Source: Castellaniella sp. (lineage in GTDB: Bacteria > Pseudomonadota > Gammaproteobacteria > Burkholderiales > Burkholderiaceae_B). From it: a stretch of 64,000 nt of DNA. Shown here in pieces: positions 43,480 to 53,089 of this stretch; position 1 is the first letter of the stretch, and every line of letters starts with the position of its first letter. The notes beneath the pieces are model-generated. The model was given only the letters and a program-made list of their open reading frames with translations. It searched no databases and had not been told where the DNA came from. Location of the stretch: the NCBI GenBank assembly GCA_019104865.1, contig JAHRWZ010000044.1, positions 1 to 64,000 on the forward strand, given 5' to 3'. The translations under genes and the position numbers were made by a program.

Positions 43480-44328
43480 ATGATTCACGATGCCGTATCC
43501 TCCGTCTCGTATTTCTCGCAGCCGGCTTTGCCCAAGGCGGAGCCGCAGGACCTTGCCCGCGTGGTCGATATCCTGCACAAACGGGCCGGCATCGTGCTGG
43601 GCGACCACAAACGGGACATGGCCGCGCGCACGCTAGGGCTGAGAGCCCATCATTCCGGCCTCGATTCGGTGCGCGATTACCTGAATCTGCTCGAACAGAA
43701 TCCCCAGGCCGAAGAATGGGACCGCTTCATCAGCGCCTTCACGATCAATCACACGGCGTTCTTCCGCGAGCAGCACCATTTCCAGATCCTGGCGGACTTC
43801 GTGCGGACGCGGCGCAAGCCGATCTCGGTCTGGTGCTGCGCCTCGTCGACGGGTGAAGAGCCTTACACGCTGGCGATGACCCTGCATGACGCCTGCGGCC
43901 AGTCGGAAGTCGGCATCTCGGTCCTCGCGACCGACATCGACGTGCAGGCCCTGGCGCAGGCGCGCAAGGGGGTCTATACCCTGGATCGCATCAAGCCGGT
44001 GCCACCGGAATTCCTGCGCCGTTATTTTCTGCGCGGGACGGGCCGGCAGGCCGGCATGGCGATGGTCAAGCCGGTCATCCGCAACCTGGTGACCTTCGAT
44101 GAGCTGAATCTCGTGGCGCCCGTTTGGCCGGTGAACCAGAAGTTCGATGCGATCTTCTGCCGCAACACCATGATCTACTTCGACAAGCCGACCCAGACAC
44201 GAATCCTAGATCGCTTCGTGCCCTTGCTCAAACCAGGCGGTCTGATGTTCGCGGGGCATTCGGAAAATTTTACGTACCTGACCAAATCCCTGCGGCTTCA
44301 AGGCCAGACCGTGTATGAGCTTGCCTGA
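43480..44328 (+). CDS. cheR: Chemotaxis protein methyltransferase CheR
   Basis: The start at 43480 ([14 protein letters not shown]) gives 282 residues. An N-terminal helical domain ([20 protein letters not shown]) is followed by the SAM-binding domain: [35 protein letters not shown] and [18 protein letters not shown]. It methylates receptor glutamates during adaptation. A GGTGRQ-like beta loop is present for receptor contact, although the local MCP lacks the tether pentapeptide. Confidence 0.95.
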   Translation: MIHDAVSSVSYFSQPALPKAEPQDLARVVDILHKRAGIVLGDHKRDMAARTLGLRAHHSGLDSVRDYLNLLEQNPQAEEWDRFISAFTINHTAFFREQHHFQILADFVRTRRKPISVWCCASSTGEEPYTLAMTLHDACGQSEVGISVLATDIDVQALAQARKGVYTLDRIKPVPPEFLRRYFLRGTGRQAGMAMVKPVIRNLVTFDELNLVAPVWPVNQKFDAIFCRNTMIYFDKPTQTRILDRFVPLLKPGGLMFAGHSENFTYLTKSLRLQGQTVYELA

Positions 44329-44351
44329 ACTTGCCGGGGACAATTGCTGAT

Positions 44352-45419
44352 ATGGCTGAAATCAAGAAAATTCGTGTGCTGTGTGTGGATGACTCGGCGC
44401 TGGTGCGCAGCCTGATGACGGAGATCATCAATGGGCAGCCGGATCTGGAAGTCGTCGCGACCGCGCCGGATCCGTTGATCGCGCGCGAACTGATCAAACA
44501 GTACAATCCGGACGTCCTGACACTGGATGTCGAAATGCCGCGCATGGACGGCCTCGATTTCCTCGAACGATTGATGCGCCTGCGGCCGATGCCGGTGGTC
44601 ATGGTGTCGTCCCTGACCGAGCGCAACTCCGAGGTCACGCTGCGCGCGCTGGAACTCGGGGCGGTCGATTTCGTCACCAAGCCCAAGCTCGGCTTGCGTG
44701 ACGGGCTGATGGAATACAGCGACATGATCGCTGACAAGATCCGGGCGGCTGCGCACGCGCGGCTGCGCCCCCGGCCGGCGCACGCGGGCGATCATCCCAC
44801 GCGGCCGCGCCTGGCGGGCAATTTCTCCACGACCGAAAAGCTCATCATGATCGGGTCCTCCACCGGTGGGACAGAAGCGATCCGCCACGTGCTGGAACCT
44901 CTGCCGGCCAACAGCCCGGCTATCATGATCACGCAGCATATGCCCGCGGGCTTCACCAAATCCTTCGTCCAGCGTCTCGACGGTCTGTGCGCCGTCCAGG
45001 TTCACGAGGCCGAGGACGGGCAGCGCGTCCTGCCGGGGCACGTCTATCTGGCACCGGGGGGCATCGCGCACATGAAACTGGCTCGTTCCGGCGCCAATTA
45101 CGTGGTCAAGCTGGAATACACCGATCCGGTGAACCGGCATCGCCCCTCTGTCGATGTCCTGTTCCATTCGGCCGCGCAGGTTGCAGGGAAAAACGCGGTG
45201 GGCGTCATTCTGACCGGCATGGGAAAGGACGGTGCTCAGGGGTTGCTGGCCATGCGCGAGGCAGGGGCGCGGACCTTTGCCCAGGACGAGGCCAGTTGCA
45301 TTGTCTTCGGCATGCCGCGCGAGGCCTTGCTGATCGGCGCCGCCGAAGAGGCCGTCCCGCTGGACGAGATCAGTGAACGGATTCTGAAAAGTGCGGGCGC
45401 CTACGGGCACCGGGTGTGA
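44352..45419 (+). CDS. cheB: Chemotaxis methylesterase/deamidase CheB
   Basis: The ATG at 44352 is favoured over the upstream TTG. The 355-residue protein has an N-terminal receiver ([20 protein letters not shown], phospho-Asp in [16 protein letters not shown]) and a C-terminal methylesterase with nucleophile Ser in [12 protein letters not shown], the [10 protein letters not shown] region and [14 protein letters not shown]. It removes receptor methyl groups when phosphorylated by CheA. No cheD gene separates it from cheR, as in the enteric order. Confidence 0.95.
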   Translation: MAEIKKIRVLCVDDSALVRSLMTEIINGQPDLEVVATAPDPLIARELIKQYNPDVLTLDVEMPRMDGLDFLERLMRLRPMPVVMVSSLTERNSEVTLRALELGAVDFVTKPKLGLRDGLMEYSDMIADKIRAAAHARLRPRPAHAGDHPTRPRLAGNFSTTEKLIMIGSSTGGTEAIRHVLEPLPANSPAIMITQHMPAGFTKSFVQRLDGLCAVQVHEAEDGQRVLPGHVYLAPGGIAHMKLARSGANYVVKLEYTDPVNRHRPSVDVLFHSAAQVAGKNAVGVILTGMGKDGAQGLLAMREAGARTFAQDEASCIVFGMPREALLIGAAEEAVPLDEISERILKSAGAYGHRV

Positions 45420-45475
45420 ACAACAGCAAGGATTCCCTGCCTACCTTGCTTCATTTATTGACTGGAGTGTGACCT

Positions 45476-45859
45476 GTGGTTCAAAAAACGTTGAAAATCC
45501 TGGTCGTCGATGACTTCCCCACGATGCGCCGGATCATCAAGAATCTGCTCAAAGACCTGGGCTATGAAAACGTCGACGAGGCGGAAGATGGTGCCATCGG
45601 CCTGGAAAAGCTGCGCAATGGGGGGTTCGAGTTCGTGGTGTCCGACTGGAACATGCCGAACATGGATGGTCTGACGATGCTGCAGAACATCCGCGCCGAC
45701 CCGAACCTGGCCACGCTGCCGGTGCTGATGGTCACGGCCGAGGCCAAGAAGGAAAACATCATCGCGGCGGCCCAGGCTGGCGCCAGCGGCTATGTGGTCA
45801 AGCCTTTCACGGCGGCCACACTCGAAGAAAAGCTCAACAAGATCTTCGAGAAACTGTAA
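45476..45859 (+). CDS. cheY: Chemotaxis response regulator CheY
   Basis: The 127-residue single-domain receiver starts with GTG after TGGAG. Acid pocket Asp12/Asp13 ([12 protein letters not shown]), phospho-acceptor Asp57 ([12 protein letters not shown]) and the switch lysine in GYVVKPFT are all present. The protein binds FliM when phosphorylated to change motor direction. It is closely similar in wording to enteric CheY (DDFxTMRR). Confidence 0.96.
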   Translation: MVQKTLKILVVDDFPTMRRIIKNLLKDLGYENVDEAEDGAIGLEKLRNGGFEFVVSDWNMPNMDGLTMLQNIRADPNLATLPVLMVTAEAKKENIIAAAQAGASGYVVKPFTAATLEEKLNKIFEKL

Positions 45860-45869
45860 GGGGCGCATC

Positions 45870-46517
45870 ATGACTGCAGAACAGACGGAAAACGGGCAGA
45901 TCGACTTCCAGGCGCCTTCGCTGGACCTGATTCACCGGATCGCCCATCTGACGCGTACGCTGCGCATGAGCATGCGGGAACTGGGTCTGGATCAGGCCAT
46001 CAAGGACGCCGCGCATGCCATTCCGGACGCCCGCGACCGGCTGCACTACGTAGCGCAGATGACGGAGCAGGCAGCCAACCGTGTGCTGAATGCCGCCGAG
46101 CAGATCCAGCCCTGGCAGGAAACGATGCAAAGCGACGCGCGGGCGCTGGATACGCGCTGGCAGGACTGGTTCGCGCATCCGGTCGAGCTCGATCAGGCGC
46201 GCGCGCTGGTGGACGACACCCGGGCCTTCATCAAGGGCGTCCCTGAAAAGACCCAGGCCTCGCAGAACAATCTGATGGAAATCATCATGGCCCAGGACTT
46301 CCAGGACCTGACCGGCCAGGTGATCATGAAGATGCTGGGGGTCATTGGTACCATCGAGACCGAACTCGTCCAGGTGCTGATCGACAACGCGCCTCAGGAA
46401 AAGCGTGAGGAAACCCAATCGCTGCTCAATGGCCCGGTCGTGAACGCCGAAGGCAAGAACGACGTGGTGGCCAATCAGGATCAGGTGGACGACTTGTTGG
46501 CCAGCCTGGGTTTCTGA
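45870..46517 (+). CDS. cheZ: CheY-P phosphatase CheZ
   Basis: The ATG at 45870 follows GTAAGGGG. The 215-residue product is a helical-hairpin phosphatase: the catalytic glutamine lies in [17 protein letters not shown]. The C-terminal [11 protein letters not shown] is the CheY-binding peptide (QVDDLLDSLGF in E. coli). A long coiled coil fills the middle. It speeds decay of CheY-P. Its presence, with no cheD, points to enteric-type adaptation. Confidence 0.94.
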   Translation: MTAEQTENGQIDFQAPSLDLIHRIAHLTRTLRMSMRELGLDQAIKDAAHAIPDARDRLHYVAQMTEQAANRVLNAAEQIQPWQETMQSDARALDTRWQDWFAHPVELDQARALVDDTRAFIKGVPEKTQASQNNLMEIIMAQDFQDLTGQVIMKMLGVIGTIETELVQVLIDNAPQEKREETQSLLNGPVVNAEGKNDVVANQDQVDDLLASLGF

Positions 46518-46539
46518 CTGACGACGGGCGCCCGACCAG

Positions 46540-47703
46540 ATGGCCGAGGACAGCGATCTCGAAAAGACCGAAGCCGCCTCGCCCCGGCGCCTGGAAAAGG
46601 CGCGCGAGGAGGGGCAGGTTGCGCGTTCGCGCGAACTGGGCACGTTCATGGCCCTGATCAGCGGCATCGGTGCCCTGTGGTTCGGCGGCGGGTCGCTGTT
46701 TCGCGCCCTGGAGGGCGTGCTGCGCAGCGGCTTGTGGTTCGATCCGAGGATCGTGCGGGATCCCGACGTCATGCTCAATGTGGCTGCGGTCTCGGCCTGG
46801 CAGGGCTTGCTGGTGATTCTGCCCATCCTGGGGCTGCTGCTGGTCGTCGGGGTTTTTTCATCGGTCGCCCTGGGCGGTTTCCTATTGTCGTCCAAGGCGC
46901 TGGAGCCCAAGTTCGAGCGCCTCAACCCGCTCAAGGGGCTCAAGCGGTTCGTCCAGATGCAGACCTTCATCGAGCTGATCAAGACGCTGGGCAAGGCCGT
47001 CCTGGTGGGCTACGTGGCGGTGAAGGTGATTTGGTCCTATCGCGAGGATATGCTCGCGCTGTCGCACATGCCGCCCACCGAGGGGCTAGCCCGGGGGCTT
47101 GAACTGGCAGCGACCTGCAGTCTGCTGATCGCATCGTCCCTGATCATCATCGTTCTGATCGACGTGCCCTGGCAGTTATGGAACCATGCCAAGCAACTGC
47201 GCATGTCGCGCGAGGACGTCAAGCAGGAACACAAGGAAAGCGAAGGCGACCCGCACGTCAAGGGCCGCATCCGCCAGCAGCAGCGTGCCATGGCGCGGCG
47301 GCGCATGATGAGCGCGGTGCCCGATGCTGATGTGGTCGTGACCAACCCCACCCATTATGCAGTGGCCTTGCGCTACCGCGAGGGGCAGGGGGGCGCGCCG
47401 ATGGTGGTCGCCAAGGGCGCGGGGTTGATCGCCGCGCAGATCCGCAAGCTGGCCGAGGAACATCAGGTTGCCCGCCTGGAGGCGCCGCCGCTGGCGCGTG
47501 CCCTGTATCATCACGTTGAACTGGATCGGGAAATCCCAGCTGCGCTGTATGCCGCCGTGGCCGAAGTGCTGGCCTGGGTCTATCAGGTCCGTAACTGGCG
47601 GCAGGGCTCGGGTACACTGCCACCTGCACCGCAGACACTGCCGGTCCCTCCCGAACTCGATCCGCAACGCAGCCTTGAAGCGGCCCCCGCATTCGTCTCA
47701 TGA
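46540..47703 (+). CDS. flhB: Flagellar type III export protein FlhB
   Basis: The 387-residue protein begins MAEDSDLEKTEAASPRRLEK, the FlhB N-terminal signature. Four membrane helices follow, then the cytoplasmic switch domain with the self-cleavage site Asn-Pro-Thr-His in VVVTNPTHYAVALRYREGQG. A proline-rich tail of about 35 residues follows. It sets the switch of export specificity from hook to filament substrates. Its stop overlaps flhA by 4 bp. Confidence 0.95.
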   Translation: MAEDSDLEKTEAASPRRLEKAREEGQVARSRELGTFMALISGIGALWFGGGSLFRALEGVLRSGLWFDPRIVRDPDVMLNVAAVSAWQGLLVILPILGLLLVVGVFSSVALGGFLLSSKALEPKFERLNPLKGLKRFVQMQTFIELIKTLGKAVLVGYVAVKVIWSYREDMLALSHMPPTEGLARGLELAATCSLLIASSLIIIVLIDVPWQLWNHAKQLRMSREDVKQEHKESEGDPHVKGRIRQQQRAMARRRMMSAVPDADVVVTNPTHYAVALRYREGQGGAPMVVAKGAGLIAAQIRKLAEEHQVARLEAPPLARALYHHVELDREIPAALYAAVAEVLAWVYQVRNWRQGSGTLPPAPQTLPVPPELDPQRSLEAAPAFVS

Positions 47704-49814
47704 ACAATTTCCTGGATTTTCTCAAGACCCAAGGTTTCGGGCATGCCCGCCTGATGGCGGGGCCGGTGCTGATCCTCATGGTGTTGGGCATGATGATCCT
47801 GCCCTTGCCGCCGTTCGTCCTGGACCTGCTGTTCACGTTCAACATCGCCCTGTCGGTGATGATCCTGCTGGTGGCGATGTTCACCCGCAAGCCGCTGGAT
47901 TTCGCCGCCTTCCCATCGGTGCTGCTGTTTGCCACCTTGCTGCGCCTGTCACTGAACGTGGCCTCTACCCGCGTGGTGCTGATGAACGGCCACAAGGGTC
48001 CGGCCGCCGCAGGCCACGTGATCGAGGCCTTCGGCCATTTCCTGGTCGGCGGCAATTTCGCTGTGGGCATCGTGGTGTTCATCATCCTGGTGATCATCAA
48101 CTTCATCGTCATCACCAAGGGCGCCGGCCGGATTGCGGAAGTCGGCGCGCGCTTCACCCTGGATGCCATGCCCGGCAAGCAGATGGCCATCGATGCCGAC
48201 CTGAATGCCGGTCTGATTGGCGAAGACGATGCCCGCCGACGCCGCAGCGAAGTCTCCCAGGAAGCCGAGTTCTATGGGGCCATGGACGGTGCCAGCAAGT
48301 TCGTGCGCGGGGATGCCGTCGCCGGTCTACTGATCATGGTGATCAACATCATCGGTGGCCTGATCGTCGGGGTGGCGCAGCACAATATGTCGCTGGGTGA
48401 CGCAGGAAACGTCTATACCCTGCTGACGATCGGTGACGGACTGGTGGCACAGATTCCGGCTCTGGTGATTTCCACGGCGGCGGGTGTGGTGGTGTCGCGG
48501 GTGGCGACTGACGAGGACGTGGGCCAACAGATATTGGGGCAGCTGTTCGCCAATCCCAATGTCCTGTTCATCACCGCCGGGATCCTGACCCTGATGGGCT
48601 TGATCCCCAACATGCCGCACGTCGCGTTCCTGCTGCTGGCCGCCATCCTCGGCGGCGGGGGGTGGGCGTTGTATCAGCGCCAGCAGCAGGAACGGAAGGT
48701 GGCAGCTTCCAGGCCCAGCCAGGAGCAGACTGCCGCCGTCGCCGCAGCCTCCGAGGCCAGCTGGGATGACGTCTCTACCGTGGATCCGCTGGGCCTGGAG
48801 GTCGGCTACCGCCTGATCTCGCTGGTGGATCATCAACAAAGCGGAGAGCTGCTGCATCGCATCCGCAGCCTGCGCAAGAAATTCGCGCAGGAGATGGGCT
48901 TTCTGCCCCCCGTGGTGCATATCCGCGACAACCTCGAGATCAAACCGACGGATTACCGCATCCAGCTCTTCGGCGTCGAGATCGGCCGTGGCGTCGCCCA
49001 GACCGGCCAATGGCTGGCCATCGATCCGGGCGGGGTGACGGCGCCGGTCCAGGGAACACCAACCAAGGATCCGGCCTTCGGCTTGCCCGCCGTCTGGATC
49101 GACGCGTCCCTGCGTGAGCAGGCGCAGATCGCGGGTTACACCGTCGTGGATGCCGCGACCGTCGTGGCCACACATCTCAATCACCTGATGCACCGGTATG
49201 GCGCCAAGCTGCTGGGCCGCCAGGAAACGCAGCAGCTGCTGGACCACGTCGGGCGCGACGTGCCCAAGCTGGTCGAGGATCTGGTGCCCAAGACAATCAC
49301 CCTGCCGCAGCTGCAGAATCTGCTGCGCAGCCTGCTGGACGAGGAAGTCCCCATCCGCGACATGCGCAGCATTCTGGAGACCGTCACCGAATATGCGCCG
49401 CGTCTTGCCAGCCTTAATCCGGCCGGCACCGGCCCCAACCAGGACGAGCTGTTGGCGCAGACCCGGGTGGCCCTGGGCCGGGCCATCATTCAGCACTGGT
49501 TCGCGGGCGAGGAAGAACTACGGGTCATCGGACTGGATTCGCGCCTCGAGCGGGTGCTGATGCAGGCGCTGGGCGCGAGCGGCGCGCTGGAACCCGGGCT
49601 GGCGGAAAACCTGCTGGGCGAGGCCCAGCGGCACGTCCAGGAACAGGAAGACAAGGGCAATGCACCCGTGCTGGTTGTGCCACCCATGCTGCGGGCGTCC
49701 CTGTCGCGCTTCCTGCGCCATCATCTGCCGCACATGGCGGTGCTCTCCAGCGCCGAGATCCCTGAGGAGCGTATCATCCGGGTCACGGCCGTCATCGGCG
49801 GGAGTCCTGCGTGA
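47700..49814 (+). CDS. flhA: Flagellar type III export gate protein FlhA
   Basis: The 704-residue protein has eight membrane helices up to about residue 325, with the FHIPEP-region wording RKPLDFAAFPSVLLFATLLR and GAMDGASKFVRGDAVAGLLI. A C-terminal cytoplasmic domain (about 360-704) binds chaperone-substrate complexes (PAVWIDASLREQAQIAGYTV). It forms the nonameric export gate. It overlaps flhB upstream and flhF downstream (ATGA-type overlaps), so the three are translationally coupled. Confidence 0.96.
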   Translation: MNNFLDFLKTQGFGHARLMAGPVLILMVLGMMILPLPPFVLDLLFTFNIALSVMILLVAMFTRKPLDFAAFPSVLLFATLLRLSLNVASTRVVLMNGHKGPAAAGHVIEAFGHFLVGGNFAVGIVVFIILVIINFIVITKGAGRIAEVGARFTLDAMPGKQMAIDADLNAGLIGEDDARRRRSEVSQEAEFYGAMDGASKFVRGDAVAGLLIMVINIIGGLIVGVAQHNMSLGDAGNVYTLLTIGDGLVAQIPALVISTAAGVVVSRVATDEDVGQQILGQLFANPNVLFITAGILTLMGLIPNMPHVAFLLLAAILGGGGWALYQRQQQERKVAASRPSQEQTAAVAAASEASWDDVSTVDPLGLEVGYRLISLVDHQQSGELLHRIRSLRKKFAQEMGFLPPVVHIRDNLEIKPTDYRIQLFGVEIGRGVAQTGQWLAIDPGGVTAPVQGTPTKDPAFGLPAVWIDASLREQAQIAGYTVVDAATVVATHLNHLMHRYGAKLLGRQETQQLLDHVGRDVPKLVEDLVPKTITLPQLQNLLRSLLDEEVPIRDMRSILETVTEYAPRLASLNPAGTGPNQDELLAQTRVALGRAIIQHWFAGEEELRVIGLDSRLERVLMQALGASGALEPGLAENLLGEAQRHVQEQEDKGNAPVLVVPPMLRASLSRFLRHHLPHMAVLSSAEIPEERIIRVTAVIGGSPA

Positions 49815-52159
49815 ACATCAGTCGCTTTTTCGGGGCCACCAATCGCGAGGCCATGCGCCAGGTTCGTCTGGCGCTGGGCGCGGATGCCCTCATCATTTCC
49901 AGCAAGCGGGTCAATGGCGGGGTCGAGATCCTCGCCACGGATCCGACCTCGCTGCCAGATCATGACCAGGTCGCCGCACGGACCCCCGTGTCGGTGCCGT
50001 CCGCGCCGGCTGCCGTTCCCACGGTTCCTGCGGCGTCTGTGTCGGCACCCGCCCGGTCGCCGACGCCGGCGGTCGCACCAGGCGACGGCCTGATGGGCGC
50101 GATCGACGACCTGAAGGGTTCCCTCGAAAGCCGGATCGACGAGCTGCTGTGGGGCAATCAATTGCGCCGTTCGCCGCAGGCGGTCACGCTCTTTCAGGGA
50201 CTGCTGCGTTTTGGTTTCAGCACCACACTGCTGCGCGCCATGCTCAAGAACATGCCGGAACTCGGCGGCACACGGGCCGCCCTGCAGTGGGCGCGCGGCG
50301 AACTCGTCAAGCACCTGCCGGTTCTGGCCTCCGAGGACGCCCTGTGGCAGCCCGGGCTTGCTCTGGCCCTGGTCGGCCCCACGGGGGTTGGCAAGACCAC
50401 CACGATTGCGAAGCTCGCGGCCCGCTGCGTGCGGCGCGCAGGTCCGGACAGCCTGGTGCTCCTGACCACCGACACTTACCGGATCGGCGCGCACGAGCAG
50501 TTGAAGATCTACGGGCAGATGATGCGTGTGCCGGTACACGTTGTCCAGGACGTGCATGAATTGCGGCGGGTCCTGCAGACGGTCCGTCCCGATCAGACGG
50601 TGTTGATCGACAACGTGGGGATCAGTCAGCGCGACCGCTATGTCACGGACCAGGCCGCCCTGCTGGCGGGCGCCGGCCGCCGGGTCGAGCGGTTGTTGGC
50701 CCTGAACGCCTCCAGCCATGGGGATACGTTGGACGAAGTCGCCCGTTCGTATGTTCGCGACGGTGGCACGCCGCTGCGCGGCTGCATCATCACCAAGATC
50801 GATGAAGCCGCCTGCCTGGGGGCGGTGCTGGACACCACCATCCGCTACCGATTGCCGATCCATTATGTGTCCGATGGGCAAAAAGTCCCCGAAAACCTGC
50901 AGTTCCTGACCGCAACCGAACTCGTGGACCGGGCGCTTGCGCCCATGCAGTCCGCCCGCACCCAGTTCGCGCCCTCCGAGGCGGATCTGGCCGCTTTGAT
51001 GTCGATCACGCAGCCTGTGGAAAGCGCGGATGCCATTGCCGGGCGGCGGCGTCAGCAGGTGCTGTTGCCGCAGCTGCTGACCCAGTCGGCGCAGGGCGAT
51101 TCCCTGGGGCTGGAACAGCTGCGTGCCGCCGTCGCCCTGCTGGACGAGGATCCCGTGCTGTCCGAAGGCTACGACCTCTGGCATAGCCGCGCCGCCGGGG
51201 ATCTTCCGGCTGCGGTGGATGCCATCGACCATCTGCGGCGGGTCGCACGGACAGGCCTCGAAGAATCCGAGTCTCCCCTGATCGTGCACGATCGCCAGGC
51301 CTTGTCCTGGCAAGGGCGGCGCGGCGCCTGGTCAGCGACGGCCTGGTTCGACGGCCGTTGCCGGCCGCTGGCCGCGGGCACCCAGCAGGTGGGCATGGCC
51401 GATGGCTGGTACGGCCCGCAGGGCGCCCAGTCGGTTGCGCCTTCGGCCATCGAGGTACTGCGCCATCAGGTCGGGCTCGAATCCGAAGGCCCGGATCCCG
51501 CCCCCTGGCACGTCTTCGAGGGCGGCAGCCAGGCGCTGCTGCGGGACCTCGACCGACAAGGATTCCAGTGGATCTCCGCCTGCGGCGCGCGTACCCGCAT
51601 TTACCAGGAAGACGAGGCCAGCGTGGTCTCGGCGTCGGCCCAGCGGCTGGTCTTCCAGCCGCTGCCGGGCGATGTCTTTGCCCGTCTGCTCACCCCGTCC
51701 GGACTGGCCGGGACGGACGTGGCCTGGTGGGCGGGCCTGGGGGCCGCTGAGCTGCGCACGCGCGGTGAGCCTTCCTTGGGTGTTCGTTTGTTCTCCCTGC
51801 GGGCCGTCGATCCCCAGGATGGCCGCATTGTGCGTGTCTGGCATGCATTGGTGGGCCAGGCGGGTGATGCGCCTGCGGATCGGATCGCAGCGGCGCTCGT
51901 GCTGCGCCAGGAATGCCATGCCGCTTGGCGTCTGGCCGCGTCATGGCTGGCGGATGCGCAGGGCCGCGAACCCTTGCTCGATCGCGCGGTGCTGGCTGCC
52001 CAGCTCGGGTTGGCCGCCTGGCGGCTGGTGCAGGATCCGGCACTGGCGCCGGCTGCTCGCGTCGTCGCCCGTATGCTGGGGGCCGAGCAGCTGTCGGCCC
52101 GCCAGTCGCCTGCCGGCTTATTGAAGCTGTACGCGTTGAAGGAATTGCTGGCGGTTTAG
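49811..52159 (+). CDS. flhF: Flagellar SRP-type GTPase FlhF with long C-terminal extension
   Basis: Residues 1-48 are the FlhF N-terminal strand-helix part (MNISRFFGATNREAMRQVRL), followed by a Pro/Ala-rich linker (48-95), an N-domain and an SRP GTPase with Walker A VGPTGVGKTTTIAK near 188-201 and G4 TKID near 328-331. The G3 motif reads LIDNVGISQRD; FlhF proteins normally have Asp-Thr-Val/Ala-Gly, so Asn268 replaces the Thr. From about residue 395 to 782 there is a further 390 residues with no family I recognise. FlhF usually ends near residue 400-500. It positions the flagellum at the pole. No flhG or fliA follows it here. Confidence 0.9.
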   Translation: MNISRFFGATNREAMRQVRLALGADALIISSKRVNGGVEILATDPTSLPDHDQVAARTPVSVPSAPAAVPTVPAASVSAPARSPTPAVAPGDGLMGAIDDLKGSLESRIDELLWGNQLRRSPQAVTLFQGLLRFGFSTTLLRAMLKNMPELGGTRAALQWARGELVKHLPVLASEDALWQPGLALALVGPTGVGKTTTIAKLAARCVRRAGPDSLVLLTTDTYRIGAHEQLKIYGQMMRVPVHVVQDVHELRRVLQTVRPDQTVLIDNVGISQRDRYVTDQAALLAGAGRRVERLLALNASSHGDTLDEVARSYVRDGGTPLRGCIITKIDEAACLGAVLDTTIRYRLPIHYVSDGQKVPENLQFLTATELVDRALAPMQSARTQFAPSEADLAALMSITQPVESADAIAGRRRQQVLLPQLLTQSAQGDSLGLEQLRAAVALLDEDPVLSEGYDLWHSRAAGDLPAAVDAIDHLRRVARTGLEESESPLIVHDRQALSWQGRRGAWSATAWFDGRCRPLAAGTQQVGMADGWYGPQGAQSVAPSAIEVLRHQVGLESEGPDPAPWHVFEGGSQALLRDLDRQGFQWISACGARTRIYQEDEASVVSASAQRLVFQPLPGDVFARLLTPSGLAGTDVAWWAGLGAAELRTRGEPSLGVRLFSLRAVDPQDGRIVRVWHALVGQAGDAPADRIAAALVLRQECHAAWRLAASWLADAQGREPLLDRAVLAAQLGLAAWRLVQDPALAPAARVVARMLGAEQLSARQSPAGLLKLYALKELLAV

Positions 52160-52213
52160 GGTGCAGTACGGATTCACCGCACAGCACTCTGGGGTGTTGG
52201 AGACTGCGGGGTC

Positions 52214-52648
52214 TTACCGCGACAGCCGCCCCCGGGCGTCGTACAGATCCTTGCCCATCAGCGTGCGCAAGGTGTCCAGCGCCTGCTGGTTGTGATCCAT
52301 GAAGGATTTCAGGATCTGGCCATTGGCCTGATTCAGGGTGCTGGCCTGTTCGGCGCGCGCGAACAGGGCGTCGAAAACGGGACGCAGGTTGGGGTGCGCT
52401 TCGCAGGCGGCATCGATGCCGGCGCGGTCATCGGCGTGACCCAGCCCGGACAGGGCTGCGGCACGCGCCTGGTCCAGTTCACCCAGGCGGCGCGCGTAAT
52501 CGTTTTTCCGGGTGGTCAGGGTGCCCAGCGCTTCGTTTGAGGGCGTTTCCAGCAGCATGGCGCCTTCGGCTTCCAGCGTCTGGATGAAGTCGTTCAGTAG
52601 CTCGGACTGTTCGTCCACGCACTGGAGCAGGGCATCGATATGGCTCAT
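52214..52648 (-). CDS. flgN: Flagellar export chaperone FlgN
   Basis: The start at 52648 gives 144 residues (MSHIDALLQCVDEQSELLND). The protein is almost all helix with coiled-coil heptads and shows FlgN wording in ETPSNEALGTLTTRKNDYAR and ILKSFMDHNQQALDTL. FlgN escorts the hook-junction proteins FlgK and FlgL, both encoded at the right end of this window. It is convergent with flhF (54-bp gap) and follows flgM on the same strand. Confidence 0.85.
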   Translation of the reverse strand: MSHIDALLQCVDEQSELLNDFIQTLEAEGAMLLETPSNEALGTLTTRKNDYARRLGELDQARAAALSGLGHADDRAGIDAACEAHPNLRPVFDALFARAEQASTLNQANGQILKSFMDHNQQALDTLRTLMGKDLYDARGRLSR

Positions 52649-52719
52649 GGCAGGAGATTCCGGCAAAACATCGAGGTTGCCAATCGACTGGACCAAGAAA
52701 TGCCCGCCGCGTGGCAGCC

Positions 52720-53004
52720 CTATTTTAGCAATTCGCGCACGCTGGCCAGCAGGCCGTCGGCGATACGGCCCGGATCGATCGTCAGTTGACCGGACGCCAG
52801 TGCGTCGCGAATCTGACGTACCCGTTCCGCCTGGACGTCCGCGTCGCTGTCGTTCAGGGCCGCCAAGTGGCGGGCTGCTGGGCTGAGGTCGACTTTCGGC
52901 CCGCTGCCACCGGCCACGGATGCGGCATGCGGGGCGTTTTCACTGCGCGTACCCCCGGTCACCCCACCGAGCAGGGGGTTGGGCGAAGTGGAATTGACTT
53001 TCAA
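52720..53004 (-). CDS. flgM: Anti-sigma-28 factor FlgM
   Basis: The 94-residue product (MKVNSTSPNPLLGG) starts with TTG after CGGAG. The N-terminal half is disordered and the C-terminal half carries the sigma-28-binding helices: KVDLSPAARHLAALND and RVRQIRDALASGQLTIDPGR. It holds sigma-28 (FliA) inactive until it is exported through the finished hook. A sigma-28-like promoter precedes it (53050-53076), giving autogenous control. Confidence 0.92.
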   Translation of the reverse strand: MKVNSTSPNPLLGGVTGGTRSENAPHAASVAGGSGPKVDLSPAARHLAALNDSDADVQAERVRQIRDALASGQLTIDPGRIADGLLASVRELLK

Positions 53005-53049
53005 GGCTCGTCTCCGGGTGAAAGGACAGGGTCATATGGTGCATCCCTG

Positions 53050-53076
53050 GTTACGACCGGCATGGGGAAATCTTTA
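53050..53076 (-). promoter_or_regulatory. Candidate sigma-28 promoter of flgM
   Basis: On the minus strand TAAA is followed after exactly 15 bp by GTCGTAAC, near the sigma-28 consensus TAAA-N15-GCCGATAA. Transcription would start near 53043, about 40 nt before the flgM start. The -10 part has three mismatches, so this is weaker than the flgK site at 61578-61604. Confidence 0.5.
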
Positions 53077-53089
53077 GGGGGACGCCGAC

